Of a stretch of DNA of 64,000 nt, positions 17,548 to 27,151 are shown in pieces (position 1 is the first letter of the stretch; every line of letters begins with the position of its first letter). The position numbers were made by a program, and so were the translations under genes. This DNA is from Acidobacteriota bacterium (GTDB taxonomy: Bacteria; Acidobacteriota; Terriglobia; Terriglobales; Acidobacteriaceae), in the NCBI GenBank assembly GCA_018268915.1, contig JAFDVQ010000005.1, forward strand, positions 434,001 through 498,000. The letters are read 5' to 3'. Under the pieces are notes generated by a model. That model ran no database searches. It was not told where the DNA came from and saw only the letters and a program-made list of their open reading frames with translations.

Positions 17548-19698
17548 ATGCGGGCAGCACTGCGCGGAGCAGCGTTTTCGTTAGTCGCGTTGGTGAGCGC
17601 TCTCGGGAGCGGTTGCGGCGGTGGGGGCAACAGCGGCGGAACTGGTGGCGGAAGCCAGAATTCAGTGACCCCCATTGTGACGGTGAGCCCTGCTGCCTCG
17701 ACGACGACGACCGTTCAGCGACTCAAGGTTACCGTTACTGTAAGGGGCGGCTCCGGATCTCCAACCGGGAGTGTGACCCTGAGCGCAGGCTCTTATACGT
17801 CCTCCGCTTCAGTTCTCAATGGCGGCACTGCGTCCATCACGATCCCTCCTGGTTCGCTCGCCGCGGGAACCCAGACGCTGAAGGCAGCCTACACACCGGA
17901 CGCGGCAAGTTCATCAGCGTACAACGCATCTTCGGGAACAGCTCCGGTCACGGTGAGCCTGGCTATTCCCACCGTGAGTGTCACACCGACTTCGCAGAGC
18001 ATCGTGGCAACACAGCCCTCGCAGGTTGCCGTGAATCTGAGCGGAGGAACCGGAGCTCCCGTTGCAACTGGGACAATCGTGCTGAGCGGCGGGAGCTACA
18101 ACTCCGCGTCAACATCACTCGCTGGAGGCAGCGCGAACTTTACCGTCCCCGCAAACACGTTCACCATTGGTAGCGTAACGCTGACCGCGGCATATACACC
18201 GGACTCTCCCGGCGCATCGATTTACCAGACAGCATCGGGACAGTCTTCTGCGATCAGCGTGCTCAAGGCAAATACAGTGACTATCGATCAATCGGGGACA
18301 GGCATTCACGTCAGTGACCAGTTGCTGGGGATGAACCTGCCATCGTGGTACGACGTTTACAGCAATGCAAGCGGGATCAACACGGCTTTCGCGCAGGCAG
18401 GGATCAAAGCGATTCGGTGGCCGGGAGGATCGTGGTCAGACGCCTACCATTGGGGTCAGGGCGGCGGTTTGCCCATCATGTGCAATACGTCTGGCAGTGG
18501 CACAGGTTGGGGCGGGTACGGCACGTTCCCCCAGTTTGTGAGTTCAATTGTCCAAGCAGGAAATTACGACCTGGCGCTGACGGCGAATTACGGCAGCAAT
18601 GCAACGTGCAACGGCGGCGGTGATCCGGCAGAGGCCGCCGCGTGGGTATCAGAAGCGGTGAAAGACGGCGTCCATGCTAGCCACGTAACCGTGGGGAACG
18701 AAGAGTATGGAAGCTGGGAATACGACCTGCATGCGAAACAGCACGATCCGGCTACCTATGCGAGCAGCGTTATCGGCACGAGTGGCTACTACAACAGAAT
18801 CAAAGCCGCGGACGCCTCCGCGCTCGTGGGGGTGGTGGTGGATGCCGACGGATCCAGCAGCTGGGACAAGACGGTGCTCGGCAATGCGAAGGGTTCGTAC
18901 GACTTTGTCGAATACCACTTCTATCCGGAAGCCCCCGGCAGCGAGAGCGACACTTACCTGGTACATCAGGCTGCACAGGATCTGACGGCGAGCCTGAACT
19001 ATCTGAAGAGTGAACTCTCGACTGCGGGTGTACCGAACACGCCGATATATGTAGGGGAGATGGGATCTGTCTACTCAACGCCGGGAAAGCAGAGCTGGTC
19101 GATCACGCAGGGTTTGTATGCAGGGCAGACTCTCGGCGAAATGATGAACAGCGGTGTTGTGCGGGCGACCTGGTGGATCGGGTTCGGGAACTGCGATGAG
19201 AACGCGCAGGGTGGCGCCTTAGGGGATATGAGTTCTTCCCTATATGGATGGCAGACATTTGGAGCTTACAACGTGTTCTCTGACCGCCCTGGAGACGGTC
19301 CGTGCGGGGTGGGCTCTGGGCCACTTGGTACGATGTCCCCGACAGCGCGCGCATTTCAACTCTTCAGTCACGTTGCCGTGACCGGCGAATCCGTACTTTC
19401 CACGAACGTCAGTGGTGTACCGGATATTCGAGCGTACGCGGCTACCCACAGCGGCGGCACAGCTCTGGTCTTGTTCAATCTGAATCAGACTGTGAGCGAG
19501 CCGGTCACTGTGACGCTATCGAATCAGAGCGCGTCGACCGGTGTAACAGTGATGACATACGACAAGGCGATTTACGATCAGACAAATTCTGCCAATCCGG
19601 TGTGGGCTCCGCCAACGACAATCGACCTGGGAGCGCAAAGCCTTCCCCTGACGTTAACGCTGACTCCGTGGAGCATGAACGTAGTGAACATCAGATAG
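17548..19698 (+). CDS. Exported clan-A glycoside hydrolase with Ig-like repeats
   Basis: A 716-residue surface or periplasmic protein. The ATG at 17548 has GGAGG 8 nt upstream and opens into a signal peptide with a cysteine ([11 protein letters not shown]), possibly a lipoprotein, although the lipobox is atypical. Two Ig-like repeats follow (about residues 45-140 and 140-235), each ending in LKAAYTPD or LTAAYTPDS. The catalytic part resembles alpha-L-arabinofuranosidase-type clan-A hydrolases: [15 protein letters not shown], the acid/base motif [11 protein letters not shown] (E385) and the nucleophile strand IYVGEMGS (E504). A beta-sandwich ends the protein. The reaction is probably hydrolysis of plant or microbial hemicellulose side chains; exact family (GH51, GH39 or neighbour) is not certain. 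The MTA phosphorylase gene follows after 47 bp. Confidence 0.82.
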   Translation: MRAALRGAAFSLVALVSALGSGCGGGGNSGGTGGGSQNSVTPIVTVSPAASTTTTVQRLKVTVTVRGGSGSPTGSVTLSAGSYTSSASVLNGGTASITIPPGSLAAGTQTLKAAYTPDAASSSAYNASSGTAPVTVSLAIPTVSVTPTSQSIVATQPSQVAVNLSGGTGAPVATGTIVLSGGSYNSASTSLAGGSANFTVPANTFTIGSVTLTAAYTPDSPGASIYQTASGQSSAISVLKANTVTIDQSGTGIHVSDQLLGMNLPSWYDVYSNASGINTAFAQAGIKAIRWPGGSWSDAYHWGQGGGLPIMCNTSGSGTGWGGYGTFPQFVSSIVQAGNYDLALTANYGSNATCNGGGDPAEAAAWVSEAVKDGVHASHVTVGNEEYGSWEYDLHAKQHDPATYASSVIGTSGYYNRIKAADASALVGVVVDADGSSSWDKTVLGNAKGSYDFVEYHFYPEAPGSESDTYLVHQAAQDLTASLNYLKSELSTAGVPNTPIYVGEMGSVYSTPGKQSWSITQGLYAGQTLGEMMNSGVVRATWWIGFGNCDENAQGGALGDMSSSLYGWQTFGAYNVFSDRPGDGPCGVGSGPLGTMSPTARAFQLFSHVAVTGESVLSTNVSGVPDIRAYAATHSGGTALVLFNLNQTVSEPVTVTLSNQSASTGVTVMTYDKAIYDQTNSANPVWAPPTTIDLGAQSLPLTLTLTPWSMNVVNIR

Positions 19699-19745
19699 CG
19701 CCCTTTATACTGAAGTGGTTGCACGAATCCACGCAGGAGCGCAAT

Positions 19746-20612
19746 TTGCCGCAGGCGGAGATTGGAATCATCGGCGGAAGCGGGCTCTATTCCATGCCCG
19801 GTTTCACAAATGTTCATGAAGAGCGGGTGGAGACACCGTTCGGCGACCCTTCAGATCCCTTCGTGCTCGGAGAGCTCGAAGGACGTAAAGTGGCGTTCCT
19901 GGCTCGGCATGGACGCGGGCATCGCATCCTTCCCTCCGAGTTAAACTTCCGCGCAAACATCTACGCGTTCAAAAAGCTCGGTGTGGACCGAATCATCTCT
20001 GTCTCAGCGGTCGGCTCCCTGAAGGAAGAGCACAAGCCTACGGACTTTGTGATTCCGGACCAGTTCATTGACCGGACGTTTCATCGTATATCGACGTTCT
20101 TCGGCGACGGACTAGTGGGCCACGTGGCCTTCGGCGATCCAGTGTGCTCGGTCGTGGCGAGTGCCGCTTCAAAGGGCTGCAAGGATGCCGGTGTGGTCGG
20201 CAAGCTTGGCGGCACCTACGTCTGCATGGAAGGGCCGCAGTTCTCGACTAAAGCGGAATCGAACCTCTATCGCAGTTGGGGTGCCGACGTGATCGGCATG
20301 ACGAACCTGCAGGAGGCCAAACTCGCGCGCGAAGCGGAGATCTGCTACGCGACAGTCGCTATGGTCACTGATTATGACTGCTGGCGCGAGGGGCACGACG
20401 CGGTGACAATCGAGGAGATTGTTGCGGTGCTGCATCAAAATGCATCGAATGCGTGCACGGTAGTCAAGGCCGCGGTTGCGGCCATGCCGAAAGACCGGAA
20501 TTGCGCCTGCGCATCGGCCGCGAAGTATGCGGTGCTGACGCAGGCGGATGCGGTACCGGCCGCTGCGAAGGAAAGGCTAAAACTGCTCTTCGGCAAGTAC
20601 CACGGCTGGTAA
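19746..20612 (+). CDS. mtnP: S-methyl-5'-thioadenosine phosphorylase
   Basis: A 288-residue member of the purine-nucleoside-phosphorylase family that splits methylthioadenosine, a by-product of polyamine or quorum-signal synthesis, into adenine and 5-methylthioribose-1-phosphate. Family motifs are [85 protein letters not shown] and VTDYDCW. The TTG at 19746 is chosen because AGGAG ends 6 nt upstream and because the family begins right at this strand; the frame open before it overlaps the hydrolase gene and is noise. A PfkB kinase gene follows 35 bp later, probably the same transcript. Other methionine-salvage genes (mtnA, mtnK) are not in the window. Confidence 0.93.
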   Translation: MPQAEIGIIGGSGLYSMPGFTNVHEERVETPFGDPSDPFVLGELEGRKVAFLARHGRGHRILPSELNFRANIYAFKKLGVDRIISVSAVGSLKEEHKPTDFVIPDQFIDRTFHRISTFFGDGLVGHVAFGDPVCSVVASAASKGCKDAGVVGKLGGTYVCMEGPQFSTKAESNLYRSWGADVIGMTNLQEAKLAREAEICYATVAMVTDYDCWREGHDAVTIEEIVAVLHQNASNACTVVKAAVAAMPKDRNCACASAAKYAVLTQADAVPAAAKERLKLLFGKYHGW

Positions 20613-20647
20613 AGGCAACCCTGAACAAAACAAACTAGAGAGGTCTC

Positions 20648-21583
20648 ATGGCAATCACTGTAGTTGGCAGCGTCGCGTTCGACACTGTCGAGACTCCTGC
20701 AGGACGCAGGGAACGCTGCCTCGCCGGAGCGGCAACTTACTTTTCGCTTTCCGCCAGCTTTTTTACCGATGTGAGAGTGATCGCAGTAGTCGGCGACGAT
20801 TTCGGCCCTGAGCAGCAGAAGGTCTTTGATGCCCGCAAGGTCGACACCACCGGAATTCAGCATCGGCCGGGCAAAAGCTTCTTCTGGCAGGGCTCCTACA
20901 TGGAGAACCTGAACGAAGCGAAAACCATCAACACGGAATTGAACGTCTTCGCAGGGTTCGAACCGAGTATTCCTGCTTCGTACAGCGATTCCGAGTACCT
21001 CTTCCTGGCGAATATCGATCCCGTGCTGCAGCGGCGAGTGCGCGAAGCGATGCCTACAGCAAAGCTTGTGGGCGGCGACACGATGAATTACTGGATCAAG
21101 GATCACAAGCCGGCTCTCCTGGAAGTTCTGAAGGGGCTCGATGTTTTACTGATCAACGATACCGAGACACGCATGCTTACCGGGGCGCGGAGCATTGCGT
21201 TGGCGGCCGGGAAGATCTTTGAGCTGGGCCCGAAGATTCTTGTCGTGAAGCGTGGAGAGTACGGTGCAACCGCATTCTTCGCACCGAAGCGGCCGGACGG
21301 TGCGGAGCGTATGGCGCACCGAGCATTTCACGTGCCGGCTCTGCCTCTGGAAGAAGTGGTCGATCCAACTGGGGCGGGGGACAGCTTCGCGGGTGGATTC
21401 TTTGGCTACCTGGCCTCGCAAAAAGAGCTGACGCCGAAGTCGTTTCGCTACGCAATGTTTTACGGCAGCGTCATGGGCTCGTTCGTGGTGGAGCGCTTCG
21501 GAACGGATCGCCTGCAGGAACTGACGCGCGAAGAGATCGATCACCGCTTCAAGCTGTTCCGCGAGCTGACACACCTTGATTGA
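20648..21583 (+). CDS. PfkB-family sugar or nucleoside kinase
   Basis: A 311-residue ribokinase-fold kinase. The C-terminal signature DPTGAGDSFAGGFFGYLA carries the catalytic Asp and anion hole; the N-terminus ITVVGSVAFDTVETP is the usual first strand, and LLINDTETRMLTG is the linker. The usual N-terminal glycine pair is replaced by GAATYFSLSAS, a sequence shared with a nucleoside-kinase-like subgroup. ATG with AGAGG upstream. It lies behind mtnP, so the substrate may be a nucleoside or a pentose from nucleoside breakdown; this is guilt by association. The next gene overlaps its end by 8 bp. Confidence 0.85.
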   Translation: MAITVVGSVAFDTVETPAGRRERCLAGAATYFSLSASFFTDVRVIAVVGDDFGPEQQKVFDARKVDTTGIQHRPGKSFFWQGSYMENLNEAKTINTELNVFAGFEPSIPASYSDSEYLFLANIDPVLQRRVREAMPTAKLVGGDTMNYWIKDHKPALLEVLKGLDVLLINDTETRMLTGARSIALAAGKIFELGPKILVVKRGEYGATAFFAPKRPDGAERMAHRAFHVPALPLEEVVDPTGAGDSFAGGFFGYLASQKELTPKSFRYAMFYGSVMGSFVVERFGTDRLQELTREEIDHRFKLFRELTHLD

Positions 21584-23195
21584 GACACCGGCGGGCCCTC
21601 GTATCAGCGGCCGGGAACGGCTGCTGGTGGGGGCCTTTGCCGTGTTTGCGTCTGTGAGCGCCGGCGTGTGGAGCTGGAGCAATCACGCGATGCTGAACTA
21701 CGGCGATGCGGTAGCGCATCTGCACATTGCGCGCCGGGTGATTGATGCGCATGAGCCGGGGCTGTCGCAGTTCGGCTCTGTGTGGCTGCCACTGCCGCAT
21801 CTGCTCATGATTCCCTTTGTCGCGGTATATGCATGGTGGGCGAATGGACTCGCGGGGTTAATCCCGTCGTCGCTGGCCTACGTTGCATCGTGCGTAGGGA
21901 TCTACAGGCTGGCGCGACGCTGGCTGCGATGGCCGGCGGCCCTTGTAGGACTAGCCTTCTTCGCACTCAATCCAAATCTTCTTTATCTGCAAACGACGGC
22001 GATGACCGAGCCGCTATTTTTGTGCGAGATGATCTGGCTCGCAGTGTGGCTGGTGGAGTGGCGCGAGGCTGTGCGGAGTGATCCGGTTCGCGCGACGCGG
22101 CTGCTCCGCGGAATCGCTCTTGCATTGGTAGCAGCGGTATTCACGCGCTATGACGGTTGGGTGCTGGCATTCCTGGCGTGGACATGCGTCGGACTTGTCC
22201 AGATGCGAAAGAGCACGCTGCGCTCTCGGTCGTTTTGTTGGATGAGTGCCGCAGTGGTGTCAGCGCCACTGTTGTGGTTTGCTTACAACGGCTTCATCTT
22301 CGGCGACTGGCTGGATTTTGCAAGGGGTCCGTACTCGGCGGCCGCTATTGAAGCACGCACTACGACCGGATCGGGCCCACCGCATCCGGGATGGCACGAT
22401 CCTTGGGTATCGCTGCTGTTCTTTGTGAAATCCGGGGAGATGGATGCCGCACCAGAAACATGGGGTAACTTTCTGTTGGTCACATCGCTTCTGGGAACCG
22501 CGTGGGGCTTGCTGAAAAGCCGCAGGCTGAGATTTGCCTGGACGCTCTTCCTGTGGCTGCCGGTTCCCTTCTATGCATACTCGGTGTCGTTTGGATCGGT
22601 GCCGATTTTTCTGCCCGTGTGGTGGCCGCACTCCTTCTACAACACGCGATACGGAATGGAAATGCTGCCTGGACTTGCGCTCGGCGTAGCGTTCGCGGCG
22701 AGCTTTCTGATCTCGGCGACGCGGGAGTTCAAGCCAAGGCTTGTGCCCTATGCCGCAGGCGCCCTGCTGGCCGTTGTAGTGCTGTGCAATTGGGCCGTAT
22801 TGAGCGATCGACCACTTACGTACGTCGAGGGAACTAAAAACATCGAGTCACGGCGCGAGTTTGAAGAGCAGATTCCGCCCGTGCTCCGCAAGCTGGTAGC
22901 TGAGCATCCTGGTGCACCGGTTCTGATGGGGACCTCGGTGTATCCAAATCTAGTCGCGCTCACCGGAATTCCGCTGCGGCAAACCATTAACGAGAGCGAC
23001 CGCGGTGTCTTCTCCGATGCATTGGCGGCTCCAGCTAAACATGCCGGTGTAGTTGTTGCATTTGACGGCGATGAGATCGATAAGGCGGTCAAAGCTCATC
23101 CCGAAGGGTTGCGGCTGGTCGGGCGATTCGAGTGCGATGACCAGAAGCCGGGCGCAGTTTACGTCTCCGATACCCCGCCCGTCATGCGGGAGTGA
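21576..23195 (+). CDS. GT39-like polytopic glycosyltransferase
   Basis: A 539-residue membrane protein with about ten hydrophobic segments. After the first segment, NYGDAVAHLHIARRVIDA carries the acidic residue typical of the first periplasmic loop of GT39/GT83-type (ArnT/PMT-like) glycosyltransferases. Segments with ALNPNLLYLQTTAMTEPLFL follow the same plan. The C-terminal ~120 residues are periplasmic. Such enzymes use a polyprenyl-phosphate sugar donor to modify lipids or proteins. The TTG start overlaps the kinase stop, with no strong ribosome binding site, so translational coupling is likely. Acceptor unknown. Confidence 0.75.
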   Translation: MIETPAGPRISGRERLLVGAFAVFASVSAGVWSWSNHAMLNYGDAVAHLHIARRVIDAHEPGLSQFGSVWLPLPHLLMIPFVAVYAWWANGLAGLIPSSLAYVASCVGIYRLARRWLRWPAALVGLAFFALNPNLLYLQTTAMTEPLFLCEMIWLAVWLVEWREAVRSDPVRATRLLRGIALALVAAVFTRYDGWVLAFLAWTCVGLVQMRKSTLRSRSFCWMSAAVVSAPLLWFAYNGFIFGDWLDFARGPYSAAAIEARTTTGSGPPHPGWHDPWVSLLFFVKSGEMDAAPETWGNFLLVTSLLGTAWGLLKSRRLRFAWTLFLWLPVPFYAYSVSFGSVPIFLPVWWPHSFYNTRYGMEMLPGLALGVAFAASFLISATREFKPRLVPYAAGALLAVVVLCNWAVLSDRPLTYVEGTKNIESRREFEEQIPPVLRKLVAEHPGAPVLMGTSVYPNLVALTGIPLRQTINESDRGVFSDALAAPAKHAGVVVAFDGDEIDKAVKAHPEGLRLVGRFECDDQKPGAVYVSDTPPVMRE

Positions 23196-23227
23196 GAGCG
23201 GTGATAGCATCACCCAAGGTGAGAGCC

Positions 23228-23947
23228 ATGAGCACGACACTGGCCTGCATTTCGGCGCCCTTCGACTTCAGCTGGTTTCAGCAGGTCACCGTTTTCAACG
23301 GTGCTGTTCCCCGCCTGCTTGCCGCTTCCCTGCTGGGTGGTGTCATCGGGCTGGAGCGCGAGTATAAGCGGCGCTCGGCTGGAGTCCGGACAAATTTGCT
23401 CATATGCCTGGGAGCGGCCTTTTTCACCTTGCTCTCGGCCGTACTGGCAGGGGACACGAATGCCAGCAAAGGGCAGGTAGCCTCCAATATCGTTCAAGGC
23501 ATCGGCTTTCTTGGCGCAGGGCTGATTCTGCATAATCGCAGCCGTATCAGCGGACTGACGAGTGCCGCGACGGTTTGGGTGGTTGCCTCAATTGGCATGG
23601 CTTGCGGCGCTGGACTGTTTGCTGCTGCCGGAATCGCGACCGCGATCGTGGTAATTGCGCTGGAGTTGGTTGGATTCCTCGAGCGCCGCGCCAGCATCAA
23701 GATCTATTCGCTCATCTACGAGGCCAGGGGAAACGACCAGACCGCAGTCCTCCGCTCCATTCTGGCAGCGATGGACAAGGCGGGACAGCAGCTTTCGGAC
23801 TTCACCGCCAGTGCAATCGGCGATTTACAGCGAGTGACCTTCAACGTGATCGCGACCAAAAAACAGCACGATCGACTGCACGGAAAGCTCCTTTCGGAGC
23901 CAGGCATTGATGCTTTACTTAACTTTCGCGATCCGGAGGAAGATTGA
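23228..23947 (+). CDS. MgtC/SapB-family inner-membrane protein
   Basis: A 239-residue protein with about five membrane segments in the first 150 residues, including the MgtC signature LLGGVIGLEREYKRRSAGVRTN and VVQGIGFLGAGLI-like NIVQGIGFLGAGLILHNR, then a ~80-residue cytosolic ACT-like tail (IYEARGNDQTAVLRSILAAM). MgtC proteins modulate F-ATPase or magnesium homeostasis; the exact role of the free-standing ones is not settled. The ATG at 23228 follows AAGGTGAGAGCC. Its stop codon overlaps the start of the next gene (TTGA), so it may be co-transcribed with the dapF-ldcA-mpl set although it has no obvious link to peptidoglycan. Confidence 0.88.
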   Translation: MSTTLACISAPFDFSWFQQVTVFNGAVPRLLAASLLGGVIGLEREYKRRSAGVRTNLLICLGAAFFTLLSAVLAGDTNASKGQVASNIVQGIGFLGAGLILHNRSRISGLTSAATVWVVASIGMACGAGLFAAAGIATAIVVIALELVGFLERRASIKIYSLIYEARGNDQTAVLRSILAAMDKAGQQLSDFTASAIGDLQRVTFNVIATKKQHDRLHGKLLSEPGIDALLNFRDPEED

Positions 23948-24768
23948 TTCCATTTTTCAAAGCTCACGCCTGCGGCAACGACTTTCTGGTTGTTACCGAG
24001 GGCGCTGCAGCCGGTCGCGACTGGGCTGAACTCACGCGAGCGTTGTGCGCCCGCAACACTGGCGTTGGCGCGGATGGCGTCGAGTTTTTCTCGTGGACAG
24101 GAGCGAAGTCCGGGCGCATCCGGTTGCACAATGCGGACGGATCGGTTGCAGAGATCAGCGGGAATGGCACACGATGCGTCGCTGCGTGGATGAGTTCGAT
24201 GATCAGTGCAAAGACCGGCGATGAATTGCGTATCGAGACGGATGCTGGACTGCGTGCCTGCCGCATCAATCGCGTCGACTCGACGGTCGGCTATTCGGTC
24301 GATGTCACGACAGGAATGGGCATTCCGAGCGCGCGGCCAAAAACGGTGAAGCTGGCAAATGGGAAACAGGTTGATGGCATCGCGGTTTCGATGGGAAATC
24401 CGCATTTTGTAATTGCCGTAGATGATGTCGACTTCAAGGTCGCTGGCGAATCATGGGAGAACGTTGGCTCAGAGATCTGTGTGCATCCTGACTTTCCGAA
24501 TCAAACGAATGTTGAATTCGTCCGCGTTCTGAGCCCGAGCGAGATTGAGATTCGCATTTTCGAACGAGGCGTAGGTCCGACGACGTCATCAGGCACAGGC
24601 ACGTCCGCTTCGGCCACTGCGGCGGTGGCATTTCATAATTGCACGTCGCCACTGCACGTTGTTGCACCCGGTGGCGCGCAGACCGTTGTCTGGAATGGGA
24701 CCGGATCAGAACTGGAGCTTACAGGGCCAGCCACCTTGATTGCACGCGGAGAGGCCTGGATCAAGTGA
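23944..24768 (+). CDS. dapF: Diaminopimelate epimerase homologue with both catalytic Cys replaced by Ser
   Basis: A 274-residue DapF-fold protein; DapF interconverts LL- and meso-diaminopimelate for lysine and peptidoglycan. Family features are AHACGNDFLVV at the start, NADGSVAEISGNGTRCVA, MGNPHFVIAVDDV, NVEFVRVLSPSEIEIRIFERGVGPT and the C-terminal duplicate. In E. coli the two catalytic cysteines are Cys73 in the CGNGARC loop and Cys217 in the ACGSG loop. Here the matching positions are S72 (ISGNGTRC) and S216 (TSSGTGTS). The first Cys of AHACGN is retained but lies elsewhere. Known Cys-to-Ser mutants of DapF have strongly reduced epimerisation, so this may be a variant mechanism, another substrate, or a non-epimerase. 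The TTG start has GGAGG 4 nt upstream. The gene overlaps mgtC and ldcA by 4 bp each. Confidence 0.85.
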   Translation: MIPFFKAHACGNDFLVVTEGAAAGRDWAELTRALCARNTGVGADGVEFFSWTGAKSGRIRLHNADGSVAEISGNGTRCVAAWMSSMISAKTGDELRIETDAGLRACRINRVDSTVGYSVDVTTGMGIPSARPKTVKLANGKQVDGIAVSMGNPHFVIAVDDVDFKVAGESWENVGSEICVHPDFPNQTNVEFVRVLSPSEIEIRIFERGVGPTTSSGTGTSASATAAVAFHNCTSPLHVVAPGGAQTVVWNGTGSELELTGPATLIARGEAWIK

Positions 24769-25709
24769 GGACGCAACTAAAGCCGTTGATCAAAATCGCG
24801 CCGATTAAGGAAGGCGCGGGCATCAGCGTCATCTCTCCCGCCTCGTTCGCCCTGCCCGAGCGCGTCGGCAGCGGATTGGAGCGGCTTCGACAGCTTGGGT
24901 TTTCGCCGAAGCTCGGCGGCAGGACGCAGAGCCGCGGCCCGCTGTTCTTCGCGGGGTCTGCCGAAGATCGGCTCCTCGATTTGCATTCGGCGTTCGCAGA
25001 TCCTGAAACCAGCTTCGTAGCTGCAGTTCGCGGTGGGTACGGTTCCAACTATCTGCTCAATGGTGTCGATCTTGAACTCATCAAGCAGAATGCGAAGCCA
25101 TTCTTCGCCTACAGCGACATGACGGGCTTGCAGTGCCATCTGCTGGACAAGCTGGGGTTGCCAACATTTCACGGACCGATGGTTGCTGCAGATTTCTACC
25201 TCGAAGACGGAGTCCACCCGCAAAGTTTTCAGGCGGCCCTCGTCGGACGTACATACACAATCGGCAAAGCGGAAGGCTTGCGCACACTGAAAAGTGGTGC
25301 GGCACGTGGGATCCTCTACGGTGGCTGCCTCAGCATCCTCGTTGCAATGATCGGAACGCACTGGGAGCCGCAGACAGAAGGCAAGCTTCTCTTCATCGAA
25401 GATGTTGGCGCGAAGCCCTACCAGGTGGATCGCATGCTGTGGCATCTGCGCCAGGCAGGCAAACTGGATCGCGTCCGCGGAATCGTCTTCGGAGAGATGC
25501 TCGATTGCACATCGCCGGGAGCCGCTGACGGTCTGCTCGAGAACGCAATCTTGTCGGCGTTGGCGGGCCTTGATGTTCCCATTGCCTTTGGATTGCGCAG
25601 CGGGCATGTTTCCCGACAAAACGTCACGCTGACATTCGGCGTTGAGGCAGAGTTGCAGGCCGGGAATGAAGCGCATCTTGCGATGCTGGAGCCGGCGATC
25701 AGATCATGA
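24765..25709 (+). CDS. ldcA: LD-carboxypeptidase, peptidase family S66
   Basis: A 314-residue cytoplasmic enzyme that removes D-Ala from muropeptide tetrapeptides, so they can be reused. The nucleophile serine is in FAYSDMTGL (S117; S115 in P. aeruginosa LdcA), the glutamate in LLFIEDVGAKPYQVDRML and the histidine in RSGHVSRQNVT near the end. VRGGYGSNYLL is the conserved N-domain loop. The GTG start overlaps the dapF stop (GTGA), and the stop overlaps the mpl start (ATGA), so the three genes form one translationally coupled unit. LdcA produces the tripeptide that Mpl ligates, which fixes the pathway. Confidence 0.9.
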   Translation: MRTQLKPLIKIAPIKEGAGISVISPASFALPERVGSGLERLRQLGFSPKLGGRTQSRGPLFFAGSAEDRLLDLHSAFADPETSFVAAVRGGYGSNYLLNGVDLELIKQNAKPFFAYSDMTGLQCHLLDKLGLPTFHGPMVAADFYLEDGVHPQSFQAALVGRTYTIGKAEGLRTLKSGAARGILYGGCLSILVAMIGTHWEPQTEGKLLFIEDVGAKPYQVDRMLWHLRQAGKLDRVRGIVFGEMLDCTSPGAADGLLENAILSALAGLDVPIAFGLRSGHVSRQNVTLTFGVEAELQAGNEAHLAMLEPAIRS

Positions 25710-27136
25710 GCACATCGAGGAAGCACATTCATCTATGTGGAATCAGCGGCACAGCCATGGCGTCGATTGCGGGGTTGCTGCAGTTGCAGGGACACCGAAT
25801 CACAGGCTCGGATAAAGCTGCGTATCCGCCCATGAGCGATCTATTGCGGTCGCTTGGAATTCCGGTGATGGAGCCATACTCGGAGTCGAATCTCGATCCG
25901 GCACCTGATCTGGTCGTTATTGGAAATGCGCTCTCGCGCGGGAATCCCGAAGTAGAACGTGTGCTGGATGAACGCATCCCCTTCGCATCAATGGCTGCGC
26001 TGGTGCACGATGAATTTCTGAGAGGCCGCGAGTCGCTCGTCGTTGCCGGAACCCATGGAAAAACCACCACGACAAGCATGCTCTCGTGGATCTATCAGGT
26101 GGCTTCTCATGAGAATGCTGCGCTGGAGCCTTCGTTTCTAATTGGTGGAGTCGCCGAAAACTTCGGGTCAAGCTTTCAACTGCGACCCACACGAACCTTC
26201 ATCATTGAGGGAGACGAGTACGACACGGCGTTTTTTGACAAGGGACCGAAATTCCTTCACTACTTCCCGGACGCACTGATTCTGACGCATGTTGAATTCG
26301 ATCACGCAGATATCTACGCCGATCTCGATGCGGTAAAGACGGCCTTCAGGCGGCTGGTAAATCTGGTTCCGCGACGCGGACTGCTGATGGCTTTCGACGG
26401 AAGTGAGAACGTTACTGAGTGCATCAGTAAGGCGTTCTGCAGGGTAGAGCGCTACGGTTTCAAGCCGGAATCGGATTGGCAGCTTCGCAACATCCGCATC
26501 GCAGATGGCCAGATGCATTGGGAGATCTGGCGCGGAGCCGAGCTTTGGTCCAACGTTTCGATGCAGCTTGCCGGCGAGCATAATGCGCTGAACGCAACTG
26601 CGGCCGCCGCCCTCGCCTTCGGCCAAGGCGTCCCTAAAGATGCGATCCGCAGGGCGCTTGCAAGCTTCAAGAGCGTCAAGCGGAGGCTGGAGGTGCGCGA
26701 CGTAATCCGCGGGATCACCATCATCGATGACTTCGCTCATCATCCAACGGCAATTCGTGAGACACTCCGTGCGCTTCGGTCGGTGTATCCAAAGGCTCGG
26801 ATCTGGGCAGTGCTCGAGCCCCGTTCGAACACACTAAGGCGAAAGGTGCTGGAGTCAGACCTTGTGGAGAGTCTGCGGCTGGCAGACCGTGTGATCATGG
26901 CCGGCGTCTATCAGCAGCGACGCGTACCCGATGCCGAACGGCTGCATCCTGAAGACGTAGTGGATGCGCTGAACTCAACTGGAACTCCCGCGGAACTCCA
27001 CCCCGATGCGGCTGAGATCGTGGCAAGCATTGCACCCAGGCTCGAAGAAGGCGATGTCGTTGCCATCCTCTCCAATGGCGGCTTCGACGGCATCTATGAG
27101 AAACTGCCTGCGCGACTCAGACAGCGGCAACGCTGA
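25706..27136 (+). CDS. mpl: UDP-MurNAc:tripeptide ligase
   Basis: A 476-residue Mur-ligase-family enzyme that joins recycled L-Ala-gamma-D-Glu-meso-DAP to UDP-MurNAc using ATP. It has the N-terminal UDP-binding Rossmann motif IHLCGISGTAMASIAGLL, the P-loop VVAGTHGKTTTTSML, EGDEYDTAFFDKGPKF, HVEFDHADIY and a C-terminal ligase domain with IIDDFAHHPTAI. Mpl rather than MurC is preferred because of the HxCGISGTAM start, GSDKAAYPPMSD and the neighbouring LD-carboxypeptidase. It is the last gene of the coupled set. Length is close to E. coli Mpl (457). Confidence 0.93.
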   Translation: MSTSRKHIHLCGISGTAMASIAGLLQLQGHRITGSDKAAYPPMSDLLRSLGIPVMEPYSESNLDPAPDLVVIGNALSRGNPEVERVLDERIPFASMAALVHDEFLRGRESLVVAGTHGKTTTTSMLSWIYQVASHENAALEPSFLIGGVAENFGSSFQLRPTRTFIIEGDEYDTAFFDKGPKFLHYFPDALILTHVEFDHADIYADLDAVKTAFRRLVNLVPRRGLLMAFDGSENVTECISKAFCRVERYGFKPESDWQLRNIRIADGQMHWEIWRGAELWSNVSMQLAGEHNALNATAAAALAFGQGVPKDAIRRALASFKSVKRRLEVRDVIRGITIIDDFAHHPTAIRETLRALRSVYPKARIWAVLEPRSNTLRRKVLESDLVESLRLADRVIMAGVYQQRRVPDAERLHPEDVVDALNSTGTPAELHPDAAEIVASIAPRLEEGDVVAILSNGGFDGIYEKLPARLRQRQR

Positions 27137-27151
27137 GAGCGAAAGCACGAC

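Noticed and set aside
19302..19745. Upstream extension of the MTA phosphorylase frame
   Set aside because: It overlaps the glycosidase gene, reads as noise, and a good TTG start with AGGAG lies at 19746.
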